Shown: positions 1-8,381, numbered from the stretch's first letter. The stretch is 64,000 nt of DNA from an uncultured Verrucomicrobiota bacterium (GCA_949283955.1 CASDUP010000008.1:62001-126000); one strand, 5' to 3'. Translations and numbers: made by a program. Notes: generated from the letters alone by a model not told the origin.

Positions 1-248
1 TTTACAATCCGGCTGACCTTCATTTTCACCGGCTGCTTAAAACTTTCCAGCTTTCCGGAGGAGAGCAGTTCGTCGACGAGGGAGGAAGCGGCGTTGTTCC
101 AGTCGGCCATATTTATTTTTCTTGTGGAAATCACAGAGCGGGAACCTCCCGTATCCACATAGCGCGCGTTGCCGCTCGAGCAACCCGCAAGAAGCGCCGC
201 AACCGCGGCAGGAAAAATCGTCCAAATTGCAATTTTTTTCGCGTTCAT
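1..248 (-). CDS. LpoB-like lipoprotein, penicillin-binding protein activator family (3' end cut by window)
   Basis: The visible N-terminal 82 residues start with a type II signal peptide ending in a lipobox LLAGC (Cys23), so it should be a membrane-anchored periplasmic lipoprotein. After a short linker comes Y-V-D-T-G-G followed by MADWNNAASSLVDELLSSGKL, which resembles the start of the LpoB/PBP-activator domain. In enterobacteria LpoB stimulates the peptidoglycan synthase PBP1B. A GAGGAAGAG ribosome site precedes the ATG. It is the last visible gene of the minus-strand envelope cluster and directly follows a YcfL-like gene, the pairing known from Enterobacteria, which supports the call. The C-terminal domain lies outside the window. 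Confidence 0.72.
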   Translation of the reverse strand, partial: MNAKKIAIWTIFPAAVAALLAGCSSGNARYVDTGGSRSVISTRKINMADWNNAASSLVDELLSSGKLESFKQPVKMKVSRIV

Positions 249-277
249 AACTCTTCCTCTATTTCTTTATCCGGGCG

Positions 278-688
278 TCAGTCGCGCACGTCCGGCATGA
301 TTTTCAACAAAAAATCCTTCGCTTTGGGGCTAGCGGCAACCGCCGACACGTACTTCGACTCTCCGCCCTCGAGCGTGACCGTTTTCCATGGAGACGAAGG
401 AATTTCCATTCCGTTTTCGTCTATCCAAACAAACTTGTAGTTGACGCTCCTGAATCCTGTGGTCGAATTTACTAGCTTCGCCTGGATTTTCAGAAGCCCT
501 CCGACATTGCCTTCGTTTACTTCGGCAACGTACGCGTACTTGTTCAGCGAGTTGTCGGTTATTACTCGCTTGTCGTTTACCATTTTCGGCGAGCTTTGGG
601 GAGTTTCCCTCTCCACGGTATTCACGGTGTCGCAGGATACCGCAAATATCGCCAGCAACAGTCCAAAACATATCAGAATCTTTTTCAT
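278..688 (-). CDS. YcfL-like (DUF1425) lipoprotein
   Basis: A 136-residue lipoprotein with signal sequence and lipobox AVSC (Cys19), then a beta-rich domain (WIDENGMEIPSSPWKTVTLE, GGESKYVSAVAASP) resembling YcfL/DUF1425. The function of this family is not established; it usually neighbours lpoB. I chose the ATG at 688 because an AAGGAGGCGG ribosome site lies just upstream; an upstream in-frame ATG would add 13 polar residues before the signal peptide. The residue after the lipid-bearing Cys is Asp, which in E. coli retains lipoproteins in the inner membrane. It lies 11 bases after the TPR-type lipoprotein gene. Confidence 0.7.
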   Translation of the reverse strand: MKKILICFGLLLAIFAVSCDTVNTVERETPQSSPKMVNDKRVITDNSLNKYAYVAEVNEGNVGGLLKIQAKLVNSTTGFRSVNYKFVWIDENGMEIPSSPWKTVTLEGGESKYVSAVAASPKAKDFLLKIMPDVRD

Positions 689-698
689 TTCCGCCTCC

Positions 699-2270
699 TT
701 ATTCTGTTTCTTTTTTGTCGAAGTCAAACCTTCTAATTTCCCCGAATTTTCCGAACACGCTCTTTAGCAGAACTACGTTCACGGCTCCAGGCTTTAAGTA
801 TATTTCCCTTTGGTTTATAAAAATTTTTCCGTCGGGAGGCGTTGAAAATCGGGCTATTTTTATTCGCTTGGGAAGGGTGCTCCACGACCTGAGGTCGGCG
901 TCGTTAGTCATGATTTGATAGACCGATCCGGCTATGATGACTGCAAGGCTCTCCCAGCCTCCTCCCGCCGCGCTTGCAAGCGCCGCTTGGGTTCCCGCCT
1001 TTACTGCCGACGAAATTAAAGTTTTCGTTATAATCGAGGGGAGTTCGTTTCTAAAATCCTCCGATATTATGGAGTCCATGTTCGCGACGATATAGAAGCG
1101 TGGGAAGTTTTTTCCCACCTTTACCGAGGGATCCGGAGTTTTCGAGAGCAGGGGCCTCAGGTACGGGAAATTCATCGACACGTGCGGAATGCTTTCGTTT
1201 ATCAGGTAAAGGGGAAGATCCAGCTTGAATTGGTCTCTTGCCGGAGCGATGTCCTCCTCGTACACTACGTAGCTTACGGGAGCCGGCGAACCCCCGTTGG
1301 CAGCCTCTTCGGCGCGCTTGAAATCCTCTTTGAAGATTGGAATGTCGACCATTTCCGACCCGAGCCTGAAAAAGTCCGATGCTTTTTGCCTGTCGGAATT
1401 GTCGTAGGCTGCATTCAAATAATACAGCCCCGCAAGCCAGTAAGCAAATGGGTTTACGTAGAGTCCGCGAGTCTTCTGAACAGGAGACAAAAATCCCTTC
1501 CCGTAAAATTTTTCGAATTTTTCAACGGAGTTCAAAATGGTTTTTTCGGTATCGCAATTAGCGTTTTTGTTTTCTTTTTTCGCCTGTTTTATCGCGGCGT
1601 TCGAATCTCTTATTTTCTCCTCGTTTTCCCGCTCCGCGTCGGCCTGCTTGTTCTCCATTCTGCGCAGCCAGACGGCGGCGGACTCGAAATTTTTAAGCTC
1701 CATTTCGTTTAGGGCCTGGTAGGCGCAAAGCATTATTTTTTCGTACGGCCTTCCTTTGTACGAAATGAAACTTTGGTTCGTCAAAATGGCGGCAGTTTCC
1801 TCGGATATGCTAATTTCGGAGGTGTATTGCTCGGAGTTTTCATACGCTTTTTCGAAGGCTTCGAGGCTCTTTTTCAGGTCGCCGGCAGCCCGCGCCGAAG
1901 CTCCCTCCTCAAGCCTCCAAACAAGCGCGTCTCCCGTGTCCGAGTTTTCCTCCGCAAGCTTGGAAAACAAAGCCGAAGCCTCTCCGAATTTTCCAGCGTT
2001 CCACTTTTCGCGTGCATTTCTTGTCTCGTCGACGTACGTGGCGCAACCGGACAACGCCGCGCATGCGAACAACACGAACAATGTTCTAAACAGGGCGGTT
2101 TGCGGGCGAAAAAATTTTGTAGGCGCTTCGCTGCAACTTTCTGTTGGCATTTTTCGAATCGGGCAGTTTTTTTTTCTAGCCGAAAAAAACGCTAGAAACT
2201 TTTGGAGGAAGTTGGAAAAACGACAAACCACCGGGCTGGAGATTCCCGCTTTGGCAGTTCTTTCGGGCAT
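699..2270 (-). CDS. Large TPR-like lipoprotein (COG3014-type), function unknown
   Basis: A lipobox LSGC lies at residue 76 of the long form, followed by an alpha-helical, Ala/Glu/Lys-rich region (NARE-KWNAGKFGEASALFSKL, then LKKSLEAFEKAYENSEQY) typical of tetratricopeptide-like repeats, and a C-terminal region with helix-rich glycine segments. It resembles COG3014-type lipoproteins, which recur beside LpoB/CsgG-like genes; no biochemical role is known to me. The ATG at 2270 has a GGAG site 8 bases upstream and begins 4 bases after the CsgG-like gene, but it leaves an unusually long leader before the lipobox. An internal ATG at 2150 or a closer alternative start is possible. Confidence 0.62.
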   Translation of the reverse strand: MPERTAKAGISSPVVCRFSNFLQKFLAFFSARKKNCPIRKMPTESCSEAPTKFFRPQTALFRTLFVLFACAALSGCATYVDETRNAREKWNAGKFGEASALFSKLAEENSDTGDALVWRLEEGASARAAGDLKKSLEAFEKAYENSEQYTSEISISEETAAILTNQSFISYKGRPYEKIMLCAYQALNEMELKNFESAAVWLRRMENKQADAERENEEKIRDSNAAIKQAKKENKNANCDTEKTILNSVEKFEKFYGKGFLSPVQKTRGLYVNPFAYWLAGLYYLNAAYDNSDRQKASDFFRLGSEMVDIPIFKEDFKRAEEAANGGSPAPVSYVVYEEDIAPARDQFKLDLPLYLINESIPHVSMNFPYLRPLLSKTPDPSVKVGKNFPRFYIVANMDSIISEDFRNELPSIITKTLISSAVKAGTQAALASAAGGGWESLAVIIAGSVYQIMTNDADLRSWSTLPKRIKIARFSTPPDGKIFINQREIYLKPGAVNVVLLKSVFGKFGEIRRFDFDKKETE

Positions 2271-2274
2271 TTGC

Positions 2275-3192
2275 CTATTCTCCGGAGGAATTGTCCGACC
2301 TCTTCCTTGCTATCTGGCCGAGTTCGACCCCGTCGTTTACTATCAGCTTGCCCGTAGAAAATTTTGGGGCAACGAGCGTTATGCGAAGCTTTCCCGTGCT
2401 TGCCTCCATGGCCCCAAGCTTTTCTCCCGTGTCGGGATCTATCATATCCCTGCCTTGGGCGAATATCTCGTAGGCGTCTCCGACTTTTATTCCGGTTCCC
2501 TCGCCGCGGTTTATCGAGGCGGTGCTGCCCATTATTCCCACTATTCTGGCAGGAAACACGGCGTCGGAGATTTTTTGGACGATCTCGTCGGATAGTTTGC
2601 GGGCCATTTCGGATATTAGGGAGTCGTTCAAATTTCCGTCGGAGGATATGGAGGACGACTTGTCAGAGATGTCGTTGTCGGAAACGGACACGTCGGCGAT
2701 TTCCAAAATTGAACCGGTTGATGAGTCTATGATTTTTGCTACGGCTCCAAGCCTTATAACCCTCTTTTCGACGCTCTTGTTCAAAGACGCGAACTTTGCC
2801 CGTTCGAAGTAGTCTTGAAAATCGTTGATCGAAACGGTCAAGATATATTTCGCGCCTTTCAACGAATTCGATTTTGCCGCGTTTTCGTCGAGGGAATCTA
2901 CGTTGCCGGACTCGGAGAGAGCCGATTCTTTCGAGAGCGCGTCGAGATCGGAGCGAGTCACTATCTCGAACTTTCTCGTGCGCTGAATGGAGGAGGCAAT
3001 GTGGCTAGCAAGCGATTCGACTATTCTCTGAAGGGAATTTCCGTCGGAGCGGATACCCTTTGAAACCCCGGAGTTTACCGTTATCTTTGTGATGGCTAAA
3101 GTAGCCTTTTCTGCGGCGAAGGATTCCGCCGCGAACCCTGCCGAAAGAAGAGCTAATATTGCCGCGAAAATTTTTATGCGAATATTTCTCAT
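2275..3192 (-). CDS. CsgG-like exported protein
   Basis: 305 residues with a cleavable signal peptide (Ser-Phe-Ala before Ala-Glu-Lys) and no lipobox. The mature part fits a CsgG/LpoB-type alpha-beta fold: an early strand (TLAITKITV), a helix (IVESLASHIASSIQRTRKF), then FEIVTRSDLDAL, the arrangement seen where CsgG-family proteins report on or bind envelope partners. The C-terminal half (GDAYEIFAQGRDMIDPDTGE, KLRITLVAPKFSTGKLIV) looks like a small beta domain found in CsgG-like proteins with FlgT-type tails. True CsgG is an acylated curli pore; with no lipobox and no csg genes here, I would not infer curli secretion. Second gene of the envelope cluster. Confidence 0.62.
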   Translation of the reverse strand: MRNIRIKIFAAILALLSAGFAAESFAAEKATLAITKITVNSGVSKGIRSDGNSLQRIVESLASHIASSIQRTRKFEIVTRSDLDALSKESALSESGNVDSLDENAAKSNSLKGAKYILTVSINDFQDYFERAKFASLNKSVEKRVIRLGAVAKIIDSSTGSILEIADVSVSDNDISDKSSSISSDGNLNDSLISEMARKLSDEIVQKISDAVFPARIVGIMGSTASINRGEGTGIKVGDAYEIFAQGRDMIDPDTGEKLGAMEASTGKLRITLVAPKFSTGKLIVNDGVELGQIARKRSDNSSGE

Positions 3193-3207
3193 ACAAATAC
3201 CTTTTAG

Positions 3208-4377
3208 TTATTGTCCAAATATGCTCTGAGTTTTTTGAATGTTCGGAAGGTTTTTCGCGTCCACCTTGAATCCCGATTGCCTAAATGTCGTGGCTATTCC
3301 GCGAATCATTTCGGCTTCGGCTTCCGTCAAAATTCTTTTGTCGCTCGAAGCTCTTGCCTCGGCTTTCATCTTTTCGAGGAAAGCCATGTTTTCTTTCAGC
3401 TCGAGCCTGGCTTTCTCCGACAGCCTCAGTGAAAATTCAATTTTTTGGTCTCCTTTGCCGGTCGCAAAAATGGTCCGCTCCACGGGTTCTATTCCGGATT
3501 GCTCTATCTTTACCGTGTGGATTCCGCGCGGAAGAGGGATTTTTTCCCCGGCGGTGTGGGCAATGCCGTCTATCTCGACGTTCACGCTAGAAATGGACGT
3601 GTCAAACACTGACTTCCCAAGAACATACTTTCCGTTCTCCACAGTTATTTCGGGAAATTCCAAACCCTCCACCTTGTACGAGAACAAAACTTCCCCCACG
3701 GGAACCTCTTTCAGGGCGGGCACGTCGGAGTTTTTTCTCTTTATGGAGTTGGCTATCTTCTCCGCAGCCTTCCCTACGAGCTCTTCGGGAATAAAATCGC
3801 TTGATATGGAAATGTCGGGTGTGTTCTTTACGGAGAAAGTAGCCTCTTCTACCCCTCCATCCACCCCCGCCGCATCTCTAGCCCCAGAGAGGGAATACGC
3901 GCATTTTAATTTGTACACTGCATTGTCGGTGCTTATTCCATAGCCCTCAAATTTCTTCTCCTCCATTCCGAATCCCGTGCACGATACCGCAAGTATGCAG
4001 TCAGCGCCTATTATCGCGGAAAGATTCGTCCCGGAGGAATTTTCAAAAATCTTCGCTCCCGCGGAAGTTTTTCCCTCAAGTTCGTCCTTTAGCTTTTGCG
4101 CCAAACTCTTGTATTTCGCGTTCGGATTTCCGAGATAATCGTTTAGATTTCTCAGAACAAGATCGTAGTCTATCACGGAATATCCCATGTTCCCCAAGTG
4201 CGCGGCAATCTCAAATTCAAGAGCTTTCATTTTAGAGTCGAGCGCGGATTTTCCGGAATCGTTCCTAGCAAAAACGACAATCTTTTTCGAATCTCCGTTT
4301 TGGTTTTCCGCCGCGACTGAGTATGCGCACGATGCCAACAAGGCCAAAGTTAAAAAAAACTTTTTCATAATCCACAT
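3208..4377 (-). CDS. Exported protein with C-terminal PEGA-like domain
   Basis: First gene of the minus-strand envelope cluster. A signal peptide ends near Ser-Val-Ala/Ala-Glu-Asn. The first ~200 residues contain ALEFEIAAHLGNMGYSVIDY and later DISISSDFIPEELVGKAAEK, suggesting a CsgG/TolB-N-like alpha-beta domain. Roughly residues 240-320 look like a PEGA domain (NVEIDGIAHTAGEKIPLPRG, IHTVKIEQSG), a surface-layer or envelope-associated beta fold. The C-terminus is helical. Start is either the ATG at 4377 or the ATG at 4368 (MKKFF); neither has a strong ribosome site. Function unknown; context suggests it works with the four genes downstream. Confidence 0.55.
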   Translation of the reverse strand: MWIMKKFFLTLALLASCAYSVAAENQNGDSKKIVVFARNDSGKSALDSKMKALEFEIAAHLGNMGYSVIDYDLVLRNLNDYLGNPNAKYKSLAQKLKDELEGKTSAGAKIFENSSGTNLSAIIGADCILAVSCTGFGMEEKKFEGYGISTDNAVYKLKCAYSLSGARDAAGVDGGVEEATFSVKNTPDISISSDFIPEELVGKAAEKIANSIKRKNSDVPALKEVPVGEVLFSYKVEGLEFPEITVENGKYVLGKSVFDTSISSVNVEIDGIAHTAGEKIPLPRGIHTVKIEQSGIEPVERTIFATGKGDQKIEFSLRLSEKARLELKENMAFLEKMKAEARASSDKRILTEAEAEMIRGIATTFRQSGFKVDAKNLPNIQKTQSIFGQ

Positions 4378-4637
4378 TCAGTTTTCAAAATTTTCCGCTA
4401 CAAAGCGTATTCTTTAATTATCATTCGCTTAATCAATAAAAAAACCTTTCAAGAATTGTTAAGAAAGAGAATTTCGAGACTTGTTGTTTTTTGGAATAAG
4501 CGATTGAATGTTGGTAATTCGAAATTGGAGAATTTTGGTGAAGCGCAAAAATATACTGCGAATTGCTTTAAAACCCTGAAAAAGGCAGAAGGTTGTTCTT
4601 CTGCGAAAAATCCAGCTTGTAGCGCGAAAAAACGGAA

Positions 4638-4711
4638 TGGTGCGGGCAGACAGAATCGAACTGACATCATCTGCTTGGAAGACAGAGGTTTTACCACTAA
4701 ACTATGCCCGC
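4638..4711 (-). tRNA. tRNA-Gly (UCC)
   Basis: Cloverleaf on the minus strand: acceptor GCGGGCA pairs with TGCCCGC, the anticodon loop CTTCCAA gives UCC, and the T arm holds GTTCGATTC. A 3' CCA is encoded at 4638-4640. Confidence 0.96.
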
Positions 4712-4800
4712 GATAAAACTCAAAGTTTGGCATCATTTCATCTTTGGCGTTTTCGTCAAGAATTTTTTTGCTTATTTTAATTAAAGGTCGGAGAAATAAA

Positions 4801-4836
4801 AAATCGCCGCAAAGTGTTTTTCCTTTGCGGCGATTT
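4801..4836 (-). terminator. Intrinsic terminator of the XRE regulator gene
   Basis: A 14-bp perfect inverted repeat (AAATCGCCGCAAAG and its complement, 8-base loop) lies just past the stop at 4853 and is followed on the minus strand by a T-rich tract. Confidence 0.9.
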
Positions 4837-4852
4837 CTCCAATGTTAGCCAG

Positions 4853-5407
4853 TTATTGTTCGTTTTGTACGGGAGCTACTTCGGGAGCCTTTTCCTCGGG
4901 GGCTACTTCGGGAGCCTTTTCCTCAGGGGAAACTTCGGGAACGACCTTTTCCTTCGGTTTCCTTCCCCTCTTGGACTTCTCTATATTTTTTTCGCCCATG
5001 ATCTTTGCTAGCTCGCGTTTTCCCATCGATCTAAAAGCTGCCATTTTACGTTTAAATTCAGCTCTCGGAACGGTTTTTTCAAGTTCCCAATGGCTGACGG
5101 ACAACAAACTCGCTCCTATAAGCTTAGCAAATTGGCTTTGAGACAATCCCAGCTTCACTCGAATCTTCTTTATTCCACTCGCGTTTATTCTTACGTCCTT
5201 ATTTTCCGAAACTTCCTTGACTGCCGGTTGATTTGGTTCGAATTTTGGGGAAGAAGAACCTTTTAATTCCTTTATGATTTTTGCCTGTTCAAGAACTATT
5301 TTTTTCAAGTTAGAGATTTTCAATGCCAGCGGAGCAAGTTCCGCTTTTATCTCTTTCCTTGCGATCCTATGGATCTCTCCATTTAACAATTTTCTTATAT
5401 CTGCCAC
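4853..5407 (-). CDS. XRE-family DNA-binding regulator with N-terminal coiled coil and basic tail
   Basis: 184 residues, starting with GTG at 5407 behind an AAGGGAAAG site. Residues 1-50 form a heptad-like helix (LALKISNLKKIVLEQAKIIK) likely to dimerise. Residues 78-125 are a helix-turn-helix of the XRE/Cro type (KKIRVKLGLSQSQFAKLIG, VSHWELEKTVPRAEF). Residues 146-154 (KRGRKPKEK) resemble an AT-hook. The tail is a 9-residue repeat (PEV-S/A-PEEKA) encoded by a short tandem DNA repeat. The gene is monocistronic, with its own terminator and a candidate operator upstream, so autoregulation is plausible. Its targets are unknown. Confidence 0.85.
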   Translation of the reverse strand: MADIRKLLNGEIHRIARKEIKAELAPLALKISNLKKIVLEQAKIIKELKGSSSPKFEPNQPAVKEVSENKDVRINASGIKKIRVKLGLSQSQFAKLIGASLLSVSHWELEKTVPRAEFKRKMAAFRSMGKRELAKIMGEKNIEKSKRGRKPKEKVVPEVSPEEKAPEVAPEEKAPEVAPVQNEQ

Positions 5408-5452
5408 AGACTTTCCCTTTCTATTTGATCGGATATGATTAACACGTTGTCG

Positions 5453-5488
5453 AAAATATCAATACTAAAATATCAATATATTTTGATA
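5453..5488. promoter_or_regulatory. Candidate operator upstream of the XRE regulator
   Basis: Two direct copies of AAAATATCAATA at 5453-5464 and 5467-5478 (14-bp period), the second merging into an inverted repeat TATCAA-N6-TTGATA at 5471-5488. It sits about 45-80 bases upstream of the GTG start of the regulator, in the 275-base gap before the plus-strand phosphatase gene, so it could control either side. Binding is inferred only. Confidence 0.4.
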
Positions 5489-5682
5489 AGTTTGGAAATC
5501 TTTGCCCATATTTCAAGTCTTATTTCGCTATTTTGAGAATATTTGGCTTTTTTGGAAAGTACTTTTTTGTACATTTTTCAGCATTTTCACTCCAAATTTT
5601 TATTTGAATAAATTCTTTTTATTTTCTAAATCCGCTTGGCTTAAGAAACGGGGAATGGGGAGTTTTTTATCTTGCGTGCAGC

Positions 5683-6480
5683 ATGTCCGAAAGAGTATAT
5701 AAGCCAGCTATGGAGAAAGGTTTGGACGTATCAAAGATGCTCGAAATAGCCTCTTCCACAGCGAAGCGTGCCGGAGACAGGCTTACCTTGATAGGGGCCC
5801 GCAGCGTAAATAACGACGACGGGCACGACGTGAAACTTCAGGAGGATGTGGACAGCGAGGTATTTATTCGCGAAATATTGGAGCATACCGGAATACCGGT
5901 TTTTGGTGAAGAGAAAGGCGGGGATTGCTCCCTTGTGGAAAAGGGCGGGCTTTACTGGATTGTGGATCCGATAGACGGGACATACAACTATCTCAGGGGA
6001 ATGCCCGGAGTGTGTGTGAGCGTGGCTTTGATGCGTGGGTGGAACCCGATTGTGGGGTCTGTCTATGATTTCACTCGAGGAGAGTTGTTTTGCGGAGGGG
6101 AGGGTTTGCCTCTTACCCTGAACGGGAGGGAAATAAAGCCAAAATGGGAAAAGCGCAGAGAACAGGCTACCATAGTGACGGGATTTCCTAGCGAGATGAT
6201 TTATTCGGAGGATAACATGCGAAAATTTTTTGAAGATGTTCGCAAGTTCAAAAAGGTTAGAATGTACGGTTCGGCGGCGCTTGCGATGGCGTATGTGGCG
6301 TGCGGAAGGTGCGATTGCTACACGGAAAGTAGGATAAAGCTGTGGGACATAGCGGGAGGTTTGGCTCTTGTGAAGTCGGCTGGGGGAGTTTGCAGGGTCA
6401 AACCGGTGAAGCTGGACGGAATCGCTCTCGGAGTGAATATAGATGCTGCTGCTTGCGAGGAGTTTCTCGTTAGAAAATAG
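5683..6480 (+). CDS. Inositol monophosphatase-family phosphatase (SuhB/CysQ type)
   Basis: 265 residues carrying the Mg2+-dependent phosphatase signatures: GEEKGGD (metal-binding Glu), WIVDPIDGTYNY (the DPIDGT motif) and LWDIAGG near the C-terminus. The family hydrolyses inositol monophosphate, PAP or fructose-1,6-bisphosphate; the sequence alone does not settle the substrate. Start could be 5683 or the ATG at 5710; neither has a clear ribosome site. It lies 9 bases before nadC and may be co-transcribed with nadC and proC. Confidence 0.88.
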   Translation: MSERVYKPAMEKGLDVSKMLEIASSTAKRAGDRLTLIGARSVNNDDGHDVKLQEDVDSEVFIREILEHTGIPVFGEEKGGDCSLVEKGGLYWIVDPIDGTYNYLRGMPGVCVSVALMRGWNPIVGSVYDFTRGELFCGGEGLPLTLNGREIKPKWEKRREQATIVTGFPSEMIYSEDNMRKFFEDVRKFKKVRMYGSAALAMAYVACGRCDCYTESRIKLWDIAGGLALVKSAGGVCRVKPVKLDGIALGVNIDAAACEEFLVRK

Positions 6481-6489
6481 GCGTTGTTC

Positions 6490-7431
6490 ATGGGAAAATC
6501 CGATAAATTCAAATCCCATCTTGTTAGGAGAATCGGGTGGGGCGATATAGACGAGGCGTATGTTCGCCACTTGATTGTTGCGGCGAGGGCTGAGGACATA
6601 GAAGGTGCGGGGCTTAAGAGCTTGCCTGCCCGCGCGATGGACGTGACCACCTTTTCGATTTCGACCGCCGCCAAGATGGACGCGGTGCTCGTTGCCAGGA
6701 GGGATTGCGTTGTAAGCGGAATGGCTTTGGCTCCAATGGTATTGGACGTATATTCATCTTTTTCCGACGGCAAGAAATGCTCCTGTTTGCCTCTTGTTTT
6801 GGACGGGGAAAAGATTTCCGCCGGAACAGTTCTTGCCGAGATAAAGGGCGACGCTGAGGTGGCTCTTCAGGCGGAGAGAATAATGCTGAATTTTTTGCAG
6901 AGGCTGTTTGGGGTGGCCACGGAAACTGCGAGATATGTTTCGGAAATGGGAGGGGGCAGCATGTTGCTTGACACCCGCAAGACCACTCCGGGCTTGAGAG
7001 TTTTGGAAAAGTACGCGTTTGCTTGCGGAGGCGGATACAATCACAGAATGGGGCTTTTCGACAGAGTGATGCTCAAAGACAATCATCTCGCGTGTTCCGG
7101 AGCGACAAAAGGGGAGCGCCTCGGTTTGGCTGTGAAAATGGCGAAGGCGAAAAATCCCGATTTGGCTGTGGAGGTGGAAGTGGATTCGCTGGATCAGATA
7201 GGGCCAGTGGTGGAAGCGGGTGCGGACGTGGTGATGTTGGACAATTTCGGAGCGGATCAGATAAAATCCGCTATTGATGCGATAGGCGGCGAGGCATGGG
7301 TGGAAGTTTCCGGAGGCGTAACGTTCGACAATATTCGCCGGATAGCGGATATTGGCCCGGATTTCATTTCTAGCGGGGCGCCGATTCATTCGTCCAAGTG
7401 GATCGACATAGGTTTGGACGAAGTGGAATAG
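6490..7431 (+). CDS. nadC: Nicotinate-nucleotide pyrophosphorylase (carboxylating)
   Basis: Catalyses quinolinate + PRPP to nicotinate mononucleotide in de novo NAD synthesis. Diagnostic segments are LDTRKTTPGLRVLEKYA, GGYNHRMGLFD, MLKDNH and the late GADVVMLDN and EVSGGV stretches that form the phosphate-binding barrel end. About 313 residues, slightly longer than the usual ~280-300 because of an N-terminal extension. I take ATG 6490 rather than the TTG two codons upstream. NadA, the preceding enzyme of the pathway, is encoded separately at 22883-23851 on the other strand. Confidence 0.96.
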   Translation: MGKSDKFKSHLVRRIGWGDIDEAYVRHLIVAARAEDIEGAGLKSLPARAMDVTTFSISTAAKMDAVLVARRDCVVSGMALAPMVLDVYSSFSDGKKCSCLPLVLDGEKISAGTVLAEIKGDAEVALQAERIMLNFLQRLFGVATETARYVSEMGGGSMLLDTRKTTPGLRVLEKYAFACGGGYNHRMGLFDRVMLKDNHLACSGATKGERLGLAVKMAKAKNPDLAVEVEVDSLDQIGPVVEAGADVVMLDNFGADQIKSAIDAIGGEAWVEVSGGVTFDNIRRIADIGPDFISSGAPIHSSKWIDIGLDEVE

Positions 7432-7459
7432 GAGTTTGATTTATTTAAAAGGGAATGAA

Positions 7460-8263
7460 ATGAAAAAATTTGGATTTATAGGAGCCGGGAAGATGGCCTC
7501 TGCGATAGTTGGCGGAATGTTGAATTCCGGAACGGTCGGGAAGTCAGAGGTGGGTTGCCTTGGAGGCGACGACGACACTGCGGAAGTTTTGTCCAGAAAT
7601 ACTGGCATTTCGATTTTTGGAGGCGCGAAGGAACTTTGCGAAAATTCCGAAGTGGTGGTTCTTGCGTGCAAGCCCCAACAGTTGTCGGAGGCTGCGAAGT
7701 CGGCGGGCGGGTGCGGAAAAAATCCGCTTTTGATTTCCATACTTGCGGGAACCACGCTCGAAAAACTCAGGGCTTCTTTTCCGTTTGCGGGCAACATAGT
7801 CAGGGTGATGCCTAACATGGCCGCCCAAATAGGAATGGGAATATCGTGCTATGCTTCGGAAAAGCCCTTGTCGGATTGGGAAAAAAACACGGTGGATACT
7901 GTGCTTGGAGCAATCGGGGAATTCATGGAAACCGAAGAGAGCAAGCTCGACGCGGTAACTGCTCTTTCGGGGAGCGGGCCGGGATACGTCTTTGAATTTG
8001 CTGCTGCTTTGATAGAGGGCGGCAAGAAGATAGGCTTTACCGAGCAGGAGGCGAAGAAATTGGTTTACTCTACTATAGCCGGTTCGGCGGCTTTGCTCGA
8101 AAGATCTCCATTAAGCGCCGACGAACTCAGAAATGCCGTTTCGAGCAAGGGCGGAACAACTCTCGCAGGTTTGGCCGAATTTGAAAAATCCAATTTTAGA
8201 AAGATGGTCGCGGACTGTCTCGAAGCGGCCAAGAACCGTTCTAGCCAGCTGGCCAAAATGTAA
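7460..8263 (+). CDS. proC: Pyrroline-5-carboxylate reductase
   Basis: Last step of proline synthesis, NAD(P)H-dependent. N-terminal Rossmann motif GFIGAGKMASAIVGG, then VVLACKPQQL, the mid-protein RVMPNMAAQIGMG and the C-terminal helix block ALSGSGPGYVFEF and SSKGGTTLAGL, all signatures of ProC. 267 residues, a normal length. Start at the ATG at 7460, preceded by an AAGGGA site. It begins 28 bases after nadC, probably in the same transcript. Confidence 0.97.
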   Translation: MKKFGFIGAGKMASAIVGGMLNSGTVGKSEVGCLGGDDDTAEVLSRNTGISIFGGAKELCENSEVVVLACKPQQLSEAAKSAGGCGKNPLLISILAGTTLEKLRASFPFAGNIVRVMPNMAAQIGMGISCYASEKPLSDWEKNTVDTVLGAIGEFMETEESKLDAVTALSGSGPGYVFEFAAALIEGGKKIGFTEQEAKKLVYSTIAGSAALLERSPLSADELRNAVSSKGGTTLAGLAEFEKSNFRKMVADCLEAAKNRSSQLAKM

Positions 8264-8381
8264 TGCTTGAAAGGAGAAAAAATGATTTTTTAAAAAAAGA
8301 ATCAAAAAGCTTGACCTTAAACGAAAAATACGCTTTTTTTGAGCTTACTAAAGAACCAAACGAATTTACACTATAAGCCAT

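Noticed and set aside
2275-3192. True curli secretion channel (csgG)
   Set aside because: The protein lacks the lipobox needed for CsgG and no csg genes are near; only the fold similarity is kept.
4456-4716. Plus-strand open frame over tRNA-Gly
   Set aside because: It runs antisense through the tRNA, has low-complexity residues and no domain; the cloverleaf explains the sequence.
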